From Candidatus Omnitrophota bacterium (GTDB taxonomy: Bacteria > Omnitrophota > Gorgyraeia > Gygaellales > Profunditerraquicolaceae): DNA of 38,578 bases. The DNA lies in assembly GCA_022013085.1 (NCBI GenBank), contig JAKLQX010000036.1:1-38578 (forward strand), given 5' to 3'. The notes under the pieces were generated by a model, which made no database searches, was not told the DNA's origin, and saw only the letters and a program-made list of their open reading frames with translations. A program made the translations under genes and the position numbers. Of this stretch, positions 6,830-13,538 are shown in pieces; position 1 is the stretch's first letter, and each line of letters begins with the position of its first letter.

Positions 6830-7966
6830 CTAAGACAAAAGCTCAGGCAGGCGCCTTAACGCGTCTTCTATGGGAAGAATCGAAATTTTGCCATCCCTCA
6901 TTTCGCGGCTGCCCCCATAGATAAAATATGCCTTGGACATGGGGTAATCCGCAAGAAAAGACTTCAATCCTTTTAACATGCTATCTGAAATCCTAGCAGT
7001 CCGTTTAATCTCAAAAGCCCGAATCCCTTTATCCCCATATAACACAAAATCCACTTCCGCGTTGACCGCCGTCCTCCAATAGTATATTTTATAGCCTAGT
7101 CCATAATCGGTATTTGCGGCATTGAGTTCTTGAAAAAGAAGCGTCTCAAGGCTGATACCTTCTATCTCTTCAGGCATATCCAAAGGCCCCGCAGGCCTTA
7201 AGGTGCGATAAACTCCCGCGTCGAAAAAGAAGAATTTAGGATGACTGATCATGCGCCTCTTAGCTTTTTTGACAAAAACAGGCACCCGGTAAGCCATAAG
7301 CAGATCTTCTAATATTGCAAAGTAGCTTTCCACAACCTTACGCTCAACAGAACATTCCCTGGCAACCGATGAAATATTAAGGATTGAGCCTTGCGAAAAA
7401 CTTGCTGCTTCCAGGAAACGGGCAAATCCTGCCAAATTTCTGGTTAAACCCTCCTGTTGTATCTCCTCTTCCAGATAAGTTTTTACATAACTCTCAAGAT
7501 ACGCCTTAGGATCCTTTTCCATATAAACACTAGGTAATTGTCCATATGCAAGCGAAAGCCTTAAATTAAAATCTTTACCTAATTCCGATACGGTGAGCGG
7601 ATGCATATAACAGGTAAGCGCGCGGCCGGCCAGTAAATTTTGTCCTTTTCTCTTTATCTTTCGCGCGTTTGAGCCGGTTAAGATAAATTTATATTTATAC
7701 TTCTCTATCAGGCGGTGAACCTCATGCAATAGTTCGGGAACTCTTTGTACCTCATCTATAATAATCCAGCCTTTAAAACTCTCGGGGATTAAATTTTCCA
7801 GACGCTGCGGATTAGCCAAAAGATTATTAAAAAGCTCCGCCTCTAATAAATCCACATATACGGCTTTGGGGAAAGCAGCCTTTACCCAGGTGGTTTTGCC
7901 TGTGCCTCGCGGGCCAAATAAGAAGAAACTTTTGCCTTCAGGTGAGTGAATCAATCTGGAATACAT
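6830..7966 (-). CDS. AAA+ ATPase with C-terminal DUF4143 domain (second)
   Basis: 378 residues. Walker A GPRGTGKTT (18-26), Walker B WIIIDEVQ (67-74), sensor-like LTGSNARK (97-104), then DUF4143 with FFFDAGVYRTLRP and the nuclease-like YYWRTAVNAEVDFVLYG. It belongs to the same broad family as the protein at 3740-5005 but is clearly a different subgroup, not a recent duplicate: linker and C-terminal sequences differ throughout. Role unknown in general for the family. It lies just downstream of repeat copy 4 and upstream of the AbiE-like pair. A TTGACA-16-TAAAAT promoter ends 6 nt before ATG 7966, predicting a leaderless mRNA; there is no Shine-Dalgarno. Confidence 0.85.
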   Translation of the reverse strand: MYSRLIHSPEGKSFFLFGPRGTGKTTWVKAAFPKAVYVDLLEAELFNNLLANPQRLENLIPESFKGWIIIDEVQRVPELLHEVHRLIEKYKYKFILTGSNARKIKRKGQNLLAGRALTCYMHPLTVSELGKDFNLRLSLAYGQLPSVYMEKDPKAYLESYVKTYLEEEIQQEGLTRNLAGFARFLEAASFSQGSILNISSVARECSVERKVVESYFAILEDLLMAYRVPVFVKKAKRRMISHPKFFFFDAGVYRTLRPAGPLDMPEEIEGISLETLLFQELNAANTDYGLGYKIYYWRTAVNAEVDFVLYGDKGIRAFEIKRTARISDSMLKGLKSFLADYPMSKAYFIYGGSREMRDGKISILPIEDALRRLPELLS

Positions 7967-7972
7967 AGTTCC

Positions 7973-8000
7973 ATTTTACACATACTTCTGGAGTTGTCAA
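7973..8000 (-). promoter_or_regulatory. Leaderless-type promoter of the second DUF4143 ATPase
   Basis: Minus strand TTGACA (8000-7995), 16-nt spacer, TAAAAT (7978-7973), then GGAACT and ATG. Located between repeat copy 4 and the gene. Confidence 0.72.
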
Positions 8001-8008
8001 GCTAATTC

Positions 8009-8060
8009 ATAGACAGTGTATGTAATTTCATTAATACTAGGTGGTTACAAAAGAAATACT
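8009..8060 (-). repeat. 52-bp dispersed cassette-boundary repeat, copy 4
   Basis: Shares GTATGTAAT (instead of GTACGTAAT) with copy 5 and AAAAGAAATACT with copy 3. The beta-repeat gene stop codon (8081) is 20 bp to its right; the ATPase start is 42 bp to its left. Confidence 0.92.
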
Positions 8061-8080
8061 GGGGCGAGTTTTGTTTAATT

Positions 8081-8848
8081 CTAAAACGGAATAGTGATTC
8101 CGGCTTCTATTGTCTGTTCTTTTTGGCGGGATTTCAGCCTTATAAAGACTTGAGCATCATGGGCTTTCAGGAATTTATGCGTCATGGTAAGAGTTATGCC
8201 TAAAGGTTCACCAAATTCGTTCTTAAGCGCGAAAATAACTTTGTTGCGGCCAAAGGTTACCTCTGCTCCAAATTCTATTACCCTGAGTTTTCCTTGGCCA
8301 TAATCCATTTGGAAACTTAGGCCTAAATTGCGGCCAAACTTCCATTCACCATAGAGAATAATTATCTGGCCGGGCGCAGTCAGGCGACTTTGACGCATAC
8401 CTACGCCAATGCGATAGCGGATCTCTCCTTTTTTAGGATAAATCGTGGGCGATTCAAGCTGAACCTTGAATTCAAAGCGCGAGGTTGAGCTGCCTTCAAG
8501 AATATAGACAAGACGATTAGCCGAAGATATATTCCAGTAACCTTTAAAAGTTAATCTGTCGCGGCCATCTTCAGATGTATATTCAATCTGTTGGTTGTTG
8601 TTTAGTTTCCAGCTTCCTTTAAAAGTGTAGGTCTCAGGCGGGCCTTTACGTAAGGTAACTTCAAAGCAAAGTTCATTATAGTCATTGGCGTGCCAGGTGC
8701 CTTTAAGTTTGAGAATGCGCAATTTAGTATCAGGGGACACTCTGCTTCGCAGGGTGTCCCCTTCTATTGTTTGAATGGTTTCGATAACTAGGGAATCGGA
8801 TTCAACGGCGATGAAACGTTTTCGCAGGGTATTCTTTGGAGAGAGCAC
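8081..8848 (-). CDS. Beta-strand repeat protein of unknown function, partner of papain-like protease
   Basis: 255 residues from GTG 8848; no family recognised. The sequence is a series of degenerate units with [FL]-x-G-x-W followed 6-9 residues later by N-x-L/I-x-[FY]: LKGTWHANDYNELCFE, FKGSWKLNNNQQIEY, FKGYWNISSANRLVY, LYGEWKFGRNLGLSF, and a weaker FGAEVTFGRNKVIF. Alternating polar/hydrophobic strands and a final phenylalanine suggest an extended beta-sheet or small barrel (inference). It starts 2 bp after the protease stop codon, so translational coupling is likely; it may be its substrate, inhibitor or a split-off domain. A 29-bp palindrome (8733-8761) is inserted in frame near the N-terminus (residues GDTLRSRVSPD). 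The exact start is uncertain. Confidence 0.55.
   Translation of the reverse strand: MLSPKNTLRKRFIAVESDSLVIETIQTIEGDTLRSRVSPDTKLRILKLKGTWHANDYNELCFEVTLRKGPPETYTFKGSWKLNNNQQIEYTSEDGRDRLTFKGYWNISSANRLVYILEGSSTSRFEFKVQLESPTIYPKKGEIRYRIGVGMRQSRLTAPGQIIILYGEWKFGRNLGLSFQMDYGQGKLRVIEFGAEVTFGRNKVIFALKNEFGEPLGITLTMTHKFLKAHDAQVFIRLKSRQKEQTIEAGITIPF
8733..8761. repeat. GGGGACAC palindrome inserted in the beta-repeat coding sequence
   Basis: GGGGACACTCTGC, loop TTC, GCAGGGTGTCCCC; one G-T style mismatch. The inner hairpin of the ftsA terminator (about 24390-24417) has the same GGGGACACCCT/AGGGTGTCCCC arms, so the two belong to one family. Confidence 0.8.
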
Positions 8849-8850
8849 TT

Positions 8851-9642
8851 CTATTTTTGTCCTCTATTTTGTGCAAGCTTCTTGGCAAAAGCCTTTGGAT
8901 TCTCAATTAAATCCGTGGCGCTCCAGGCATCGCTGCAGTATTTATTCATATAGGCATAAGGCAGGTACCCGTAACCTCTATCCGCCCATTTTGCGCCCCA
9001 GGAATTCTTAAACTTAAAGATCCTAAGTTTATCATCATAGCCGACAATGCAAATAGCGTGCCCTCCGATTAGCTTTTCATTACGCTTAGGCATAGGGATA
9101 AAGCCGTTTCTTTCCACTCTTTTATTAAACCAGGATTTATATACTTTTACTCCGGCAAGATATGGGCCATTGATTAGCAAACTGCGTTTCATTTCAAGCT
9201 GAGACTTAAGCCGGGCATAGGCTTTAATTTTAAATCTTTTTGCGTCAATATCAGCGCCTTTTTGAGGGCGGCTTTTTTGATACGGTTTATACGGCCAAAA
9301 TGATTCATGACAAACACCATGATTTAACAACACCTTCATCGCAATACGCGGGTAGGTGCATTCTACAAATGGAGCGCCGTCAAATTTCTTACACAAGCTG
9401 TAAAGAAAACGCGGGGAAAGCCGGATTAGCTTATGATACTCTTTCCTGTCTTGAAATTCCTTTACCCCGGTAACTGAAGCAAAAGCAACACAAGTTCCCT
9501 CGCTTTTCTGATCCCTCACCGGACTCATTAATTTAGTAAAATCAAAACTAACTGGAATAGTAAAGACAGGCAAAACTAACCCCATCGGGATATCACGAGA
9601 GTCTTTTGGATCCTTGAGACAGCCAAGAGAGAAGAGATTCAT
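8851..9642 (-). CDS. Papain-like (C1 family) cysteine protease
   Basis: 263 residues from ATG 9642, which is the last codon-length of repeat copy 5. The catalytic set of C1 peptidases is visible: oxyanion Gln45 and nucleophile Cys51 in PVRDQKSEGTCVAFAS, His195 in GGHAICIVGYDD, Asn213 in KNSWGAKWADRGYGYLPY. The N-terminal LGCLKDPKDSRDIP resembles the start of bacterial C1A proteins that lack a long propeptide. No signal peptide is seen from ATG 9642; starts further up in the repeat (ATG 9663, TTG 9687) only add repeat-encoded residues. The next gene follows after 2 bp. The C-terminal codons (QNRGQK) coincide with half of a CAAAATAG-GGAC palindrome. Substrate unknown; it could be an effector in the defence-like array (speculative). 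Confidence 0.85.
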   Translation of the reverse strand: MNLFSLGCLKDPKDSRDIPMGLVLPVFTIPVSFDFTKLMSPVRDQKSEGTCVAFASVTGVKEFQDRKEYHKLIRLSPRFLYSLCKKFDGAPFVECTYPRIAMKVLLNHGVCHESFWPYKPYQKSRPQKGADIDAKRFKIKAYARLKSQLEMKRSLLINGPYLAGVKVYKSWFNKRVERNGFIPMPKRNEKLIGGHAICIVGYDDKLRIFKFKNSWGAKWADRGYGYLPYAYMNKYCSDAWSATDLIENPKAFAKKLAQNRGQK

Positions 9643-9692
9643 AGACAGTGTATGTAATTTCATTAATGCTAGGTGGTTACAAAACAAATACT
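9641..9692 (-). repeat. 52-bp dispersed cassette-boundary repeat, copy 5
   Basis: Same orientation. Its left end forms the ATG (9642) of the papain-like gene. To the right it runs into ACGGCTTTCTATT and then a CAAAATAG-type palindrome, an arrangement repeated at copy 8. Confidence 0.93.
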
Positions 9693-9706
9693 ACGGCTTT
9701 CTATTA

Positions 9707-9733
9707 CAAAATAGGTGGACGTCCTCTATTTTG
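9707..9733. repeat. CAAAATAG...CTATTTTG palindrome downstream of the Fic gene
   Basis: CAAAATAGGTGGAC followed directly by GTCCTCTATTTTG. It closely resembles the palindrome at 18697-18727, and both sit right next to a 52-bp repeat copy. Could end Fic transcription, though there is no long T-tract. Confidence 0.7.
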
Positions 9734-9739
9734 CGAATA

Positions 9740-10846
9740 TCATAATCCTCTCAATAAATAACTTGTGCTTCGTCCGCCGGCAGAGTTTTTAGTAAGAATC
9801 TTTTTTTCAATAAGCTCAAGAATATCTCGATAAGCAGTATCCTGCGAACATTTTGCGATTTTCGCCCATTTGGAAGACGTAAGCACGCCTTCAAGCCCAT
9901 CAAATAATTTATTAATTATCATTCTTTGCCGACCATTGAATGATTCAGACGGATGAAGCTCCCAAAAACGCGCTTTCCTGAAAACCTCCGCTAAAGTGCT
10001 TTCCGTTAAACTAAGCGCCCGATCCAAACAGGCCAAGAACCATTCCAGCCAAGGAGTAATATCCATGTTAGTATTCTTCTGTATATTCTCGAGCACTTCG
10101 TAATAAGTATTTCGTTCTTTACGAATTTGCACGGACATGCTGTAAAAACGTTGCGCGCTACCGTCAGCGCGGGCAAGCTGCATATCCGTGATCGCTCGCG
10201 CTATGCGCCCATTGCCGTCCTCAAAAGTATGGATCGTCACAAACCACAAATGGGCAATTCCTGCCTTTAACACCAAGTCGATTTCCATGGTATTGTTAAA
10301 CCAATCGAGGAAATTCTTCATTTCTAGATTAAGACGGCCGGCATCCGGAGCTTCAAAATGGACTCGCTCACGTCCCGCTACGCTAGAAACGACCTGCATC
10401 GGGCCACGGCTATTATTACGCCAAGCACCAACAGCAATTTTACGCATCCCGCTATGTCCCGTAGGAAACAAACATGCATGCCAGTCGAACAGGCGTTTTT
10501 TTGTAAGTAGTTTATCAAAGTTCTGTGTTGCGTCCAACATCATCTCCACTACACCATCAACGTGACGATCGGAAACAATAATACCGCCGATATCCATTCC
10601 CAGCCTTCGGGCAATAGACGAGCGCACCTGATGAGGATCAAGAACCTCACCTTCAATTTCACTGCTTTTTAAAACATCCAGCGTAAGGGTCTGTAATAAA
10701 GCCTCTGCCCTTAAAGGAAAACCCATCGCCTCCATGCGTCCCATCAATCTGCCCTGGCGATTACGCACTACGCCAAGTAAGGTCGCAATACGTTCATGCT
10801 TCCAGGTAAACTTCGGCCAAACATCCAGTTGGTGTATATATCTCAT
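9740..10846 (-). CDS. Fic (Fido) family protein with DUF4172-type N-terminus and C-terminal winged helix
   Basis: 368 residues from ATG 10846. The N-terminal RYIHQLDVWPKFTWKHERI matches DUF4172-type Fic proteins. An inhibitory helix motif SSEIEG (61-66, [ST]xxxE[GN]) is of class II, N-terminal type. The Fic loop is HTFEDGNGRIAR (206-217); the usual second residue proline is threonine here while the catalytic His and GNGR are kept. Such enzymes usually AMPylate target proteins from ATP. The C-terminal winged helix (SSKWAKIAKCSQDTAYRDIL) suggests DNA binding and self-regulation. ATG 10846 is preferred over GTG 10879 because GGAG lies about 10 nt upstream and family similarity begins there. Single gene between repeat copies 5 and 6 with its own promoter and operator. 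Confidence 0.87.
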   Translation of the reverse strand: MRYIHQLDVWPKFTWKHERIATLLGVVRNRQGRLMGRMEAMGFPLRAEALLQTLTLDVLKSSEIEGEVLDPHQVRSSIARRLGMDIGGIIVSDRHVDGVVEMMLDATQNFDKLLTKKRLFDWHACLFPTGHSGMRKIAVGAWRNNSRGPMQVVSSVAGRERVHFEAPDAGRLNLEMKNFLDWFNNTMEIDLVLKAGIAHLWFVTIHTFEDGNGRIARAITDMQLARADGSAQRFYSMSVQIRKERNTYYEVLENIQKNTNMDITPWLEWFLACLDRALSLTESTLAEVFRKARFWELHPSESFNGRQRMIINKLFDGLEGVLTSSKWAKIAKCSQDTAYRDILELIEKKILTKNSAGGRSTSYLLRGL

Positions 10847-10861
10847 TATTCTACGTACTCC

Positions 10862-10898
10862 ATGCGGAGAATATACCACATAATCTCCGCATTTACAA
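10862..10898 (-). promoter_or_regulatory. Fic promoter with overlapping inverted-repeat operator
   Basis: Minus strand TTGTAA (10898-10893), 17-nt spacer, TATATT (10875-10870). Arms ATGCGGAGA (10862-10870) and TCTCCGCAT (10884-10892) flank 13 nt and span spacer and -10 box. The winged helix of the Fic protein is a candidate ligand (inference). Confidence 0.75.
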
Positions 10899-10906
10899 GT
10901 AGTTTT

Positions 10907-10958
10907 ATAGACAGTGTACGTAATTTCAATAATGCTAGATGGTTACAAAACAAATACT
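10907..10958 (-). repeat. 52-bp dispersed cassette-boundary repeat, copy 6
   Basis: Same orientation; the internal ATG of other copies is TTG here. The transposase gene runs into it: its last codons and TAA stop (10943-10945) lie within the repeat. Confidence 0.93.
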
Positions 10959-11629
10959 GCAGCTTTCCTGCCTTGCCTTCTGGGGAAAAAATGCGCGCCT
11001 GTTTTCACCAGTTTCCGCAAAAAATCTTGATCACCACAAGGAACCTCTATATTGGAGAACAAAGCTTCCTCTTGGCTATTAGGAGCTTTTAGAAATTCTT
11101 TATAAGTTAACCGTCGTTCAGTAACGCTTTTCCCGAACCCTTCGAAATCAGGGCTAACTTGCGTTATACCATCCTCTTGTCCTAAACAGTAAAAACGCGC
11201 ACTACTATGACTGTATTGGCAGGCCTCTGCAACTATACCAGCACGCACCGGGTTTCTCTCTACATACCGACCACAATTTTTCAAGTATAAATCTTTTTGT
11301 ATCGGCTGTAATTTAAATCTACCTTGCCATAAAAAACCTACTGCGTTATATTGCTTATGGTAATAATGACTGTACGCTCGATGTAATCCTGCCATAAATT
11401 TCGAAATTAATTCAGGGAATTCAAATTCAAACACAAGATGATAGTGGGTCGGCATAATAGCCCAATGATATATTTGCGAATTAAACCTATCGCTATATTC
11501 ACGAAGCAATCTCTTAAAATGCTCAAAATCCTCAGATTCTTGAAAAATCACCTTGCGTCCATTGCTTCGGCTAAACGCATGATACACTAACGACTGTTGT
11601 AGTTGATGCTTACGCGCATATGATGGCAT
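10943..11629 (-). CDS. REP-associated tyrosine transposase (RAYT, Y1/HUH family)
   Basis: 228 residues. The N-terminal region LVYHAFSRSNGRKVIF and the HUH motif in MPTHYHLVFEF (H62, H64), then the Y1 helix GLHRAYSHYYHKQYN (about 81-95) and RYVERNPVRAGIV, are diagnostic of TnpA_REP-type single-strand transposases. These are domesticated relatives of the IS200/IS605 transposase that act on REP palindromes. A strong ribosome-binding site AAGGAGG lies just upstream of ATG 11629. The last residues (about AVFVL, then stop) are encoded by repeat copy 6, so the natural C-terminus may be replaced. It is a single-gene segment between copies 6 and 7 and the only transposase in the window, a candidate for spreading the palindromes found here. 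Confidence 0.88.
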   Translation of the reverse strand: MPSYARKHQLQQSLVYHAFSRSNGRKVIFQESEDFEHFKRLLREYSDRFNSQIYHWAIMPTHYHLVFEFEFPELISKFMAGLHRAYSHYYHKQYNAVGFLWQGRFKLQPIQKDLYLKNCGRYVERNPVRAGIVAEACQYSHSSARFYCLGQEDGITQVSPDFEGFGKSVTERRLTYKEFLKAPNSQEEALFSNIEVPCGDQDFLRKLVKTGAHFFPRRQGRKAAVFVL

Positions 11630-11644
11630 GGGCTTCCCTCCTTT

Positions 11645-11696
11645 ATAGACAGTGTACGTAATCGCATTAAAGATAGGTGGTTACGAAAGAAATACG
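11645..11696 (-). repeat. 52-bp dispersed cassette-boundary repeat, copy 7
   Basis: More diverged (GTAATCGCATTAAAGATAGG in the middle, TTACGAAAGAAATACG at the end) but same length and orientation. 15 bp upstream of the transposase ATG; its ribosome-binding site abuts the repeat. Confidence 0.9.
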
Positions 11697-11730
11697 GGTA
11701 CGAGTTTCTGTAAAATAGTTTTGAGCTCCG

Positions 11731-12243
11731 TTAATTCATATCAAATCGTGGTTTCGGTGGTTCAGGCGGCGGCTCAAGCAATTTCTTAATCGCCTCAAAT
11801 ATTACCTGAATATCCGTTTCATGCAATTGATATTTCCGCTCTAATTCTTCAAGTTTCTCTGCCAACTCTTTATGCGTCAATAATAACTCGCGTAATTTCA
11901 CGAATGCCCGCATAATAGCGATGTTAACATGAATAGCTCTTCTACTATTCAATAATCCGGACAACATAGCTACACCTTGTTCCGTGAATACTCGCGGAAG
12001 CTTTCTTACGCCACCCCAACTTGAAGTCACAATTTGTGACTTCAAGTTCATAAACTCTTCTCGTGTAAGCTGATACATAAAATCAGATGGAAATCTTTCA
12101 AGATTACGTTGAACTACTTGGTTAAGTTCATTTGTTTTAACCCCATACAACTCCGCTAAATCCTTATCCAACATCACCTTCCTACCTCTCACCAACAAAA
12201 TCTTCGCTGCAAGCACTTCTACCGCAATCTCTTTTTTAGTCAT
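11731..12243 (-). CDS. ORF6N-domain protein
   Basis: 170 residues. Residues 10-100 match the ORF6N domain: ILLVRGRKVMLDKDLAELYG, TNELNQVVQRNLERFPSDFM, MNLKSQIVTSSWGG, LPRVFTEQGVAMLSGLL. A helical, coiled-coil-like stretch (AIMRAFVKLRELLLTHKELA, then LEELERKYQLHETDIQVIFE) and a proline-rich tail follow. ORF6N/KilA-N-related domains occur in phage antirepressors and in many stand-alone bacterial proteins of unknown role, presumably DNA-binding. A GGGAGG ribosome-binding site precedes ATG 12243. It lies to the right of repeat copy 7 and is divergent from the diguanylate cyclase; it is the last gene of the compact island. Confidence 0.85.
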   Translation of the reverse strand: MTKKEIAVEVLAAKILLVRGRKVMLDKDLAELYGVKTNELNQVVQRNLERFPSDFMYQLTREEFMNLKSQIVTSSWGGVRKLPRVFTEQGVAMLSGLLNSRRAIHVNIAIMRAFVKLRELLLTHKELAEKLEELERKYQLHETDIQVIFEAIKKLLEPPPEPPKPRFDMN

Positions 12244-12298
12244 TTAGGCCTCCCTACGGCAATAGACGCAACAAGAGGCAAAACCTAACTATAAATAT

Positions 12299-12317
12299 AA
12301 AGGTGACTGTCACCTTT
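12299..12317. repeat. AAAGGTGAC/GTCACCTTT palindrome between divergent genes
   Basis: Perfect arms of 9 bp around one base, between the ORF6N gene and the cyclase gene. It could be an operator for either gene or another member of the mobile palindrome set (relatives end in GGGGAC or GGTGAC). Confidence 0.65.
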
Positions 12318-12334
12318 GATACCGACCCCCTAGC

Positions 12335-12363
12335 TTGACATTACTAATAAATTATGCTAAGTT
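12335..12363 (+). promoter_or_regulatory. Possible promoter of the diguanylate cyclase gene
   Basis: TTGACA (12335-12340) is a perfect -35; at 17 nt the -10 candidate TAAGTT is weak. It would put the transcript start about 2 nt before ATG 12372, again nearly leaderless, and there is no Shine-Dalgarno. Confidence 0.45.
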
Positions 12364-12371
12364 TAATAACA

Positions 12372-13538
12372 ATGGAAGAATTAAGTAGGCTAAAAATCGA
12401 GTTAGAGCGCACAAAGGCAGAGTTGAGTATTCTTCATGAAATCTCCAATGCCATGCGCACCACTTTAAAATTAGATGAAATCCTTTATATTATCTTGACC
12501 GGAGTTACCGCGCATACTGGCCTGGGATTTAACCGCGCCATGCTTTTTCTGGTTAATGAAAAGGAAAAAATTATCGAGGGAATAATGGGAATAGGCCCGG
12601 AAAGCGGCGAAGAAGCTAATGCCGCCTGGACTAGGATTGAACAAGAAAAAATGGGCTTAGATGACCTAATTAATGCTTTTAAGAACTCCAACGCGGCCTT
12701 AGAATCAGGGTTTAACCGCCAGGTAAAAAATCTTAAGATACCTATGTTTGATAAAAATGAAAACCCTCTTTCTCTTGCGGTTTTAGAAGGCATGCCGCTT
12801 CATTTGATTGGCGAAACTATCCAACGTTACCAAAATTCACCGGTAATCAAAATGTTAGAAAGCGATGAACTAGTGCTTATGCCCTTAAAAGCAAAAAACC
12901 GGGTAAACGGCATTATTGTCGCGGACAATTTTATTACTAACGATCCGATCACTAAAGATGATTTACGTATGCTCACGATGTTAGCTAACCAAGCAGGCCT
13001 GGCCATTGAAAACTCGCAACTTTATGAAAAAACTGTTTACCACGCGCATTCAGATTATTTAACTAATCTCTGGAACCATGGTTATTTTCAGTTTCTTTTG
13101 CAAAATGAGCTTGAAAAAGCCAAAGCAACTAAAAACAAGTTAAGCTTAATTATCGCCGATATTGATGACTTTAAGATCTATAACGATACGCTGGGGCATC
13201 AAGCAGGTGATAAAATATTAAAAGATTTGGCGCAACTCTTGCGTAATCAATCACGCAAAATAGACCTTGTCTGCCGGTATGGAGGCGAAGAGTTTGTTAT
13301 AATCCTTCCACAAACTGATAAAAAAGAAGCCTTTATGATCGCTGAGCGTATCAGAAAGGATATTCAAAAATATCCTTTCCTGAATGAAGAGATATTTCCT
13401 AACAAGATGCTTACAGTAAGCCTGGGGATCGCCACGTTTCCTGAGGATGGGATGCTTCCCGCGGAGTTAATTACTTCTTCAGATAATTACCTTTATAAAG
13501 CCAAAAACAAAGGCAAGAACAACACCTGCTGCGGCTAA
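12372..13538 (+). CDS. GAF-GGDEF diguanylate cyclase
   Basis: 388 residues from ATG 12372. A short N-terminal coiled coil (MEELSRLKIELERTKAEL) is followed by a GAF-type sensor domain (about 20-215; LANQAGLAIENSQLYEK at its end is typical) and a GGDEF domain (about 230-385). The active-site loop is GGEEF (304-308) and an RxxD inhibitory site (RKID, 295-298) lies five residues before it, so a catalytically active, product-inhibited cyclase making c-di-GMP from two GTP is expected. ATG 12354 in the same frame would start before the expected -10 box, so 12372 is preferred. Only convincing plus-strand gene; convergent with smc, the stop codons overlapping by 3 bp. Confidence 0.92.
   Translation: MEELSRLKIELERTKAELSILHEISNAMRTTLKLDEILYIILTGVTAHTGLGFNRAMLFLVNEKEKIIEGIMGIGPESGEEANAAWTRIEQEKMGLDDLINAFKNSNAALESGFNRQVKNLKIPMFDKNENPLSLAVLEGMPLHLIGETIQRYQNSPVIKMLESDELVLMPLKAKNRVNGIIVADNFITNDPITKDDLRMLTMLANQAGLAIENSQLYEKTVYHAHSDYLTNLWNHGYFQFLLQNELEKAKATKNKLSLIIADIDDFKIYNDTLGHQAGDKILKDLAQLLRNQSRKIDLVCRYGGEEFVIILPQTDKKEAFMIAERIRKDIQKYPFLNEEIFPNKMLTVSLGIATFPEDGMLPAELITSSDNYLYKAKNKGKNNTCCG

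Noticed and set aside
3740-7966. The two DUF4143 ATPases as a recent tandem duplication
   Set aside because: They share only family motifs; sequence, length and linker regions differ throughout.
8081-9642. Protease and beta-repeat genes as one gene broken by a frameshift
   Set aside because: They are 2 bp apart in different frames, but the junction coincides with a palindrome half and both halves make sense as separate proteins. A split domain cannot be excluded, but nothing proves it.
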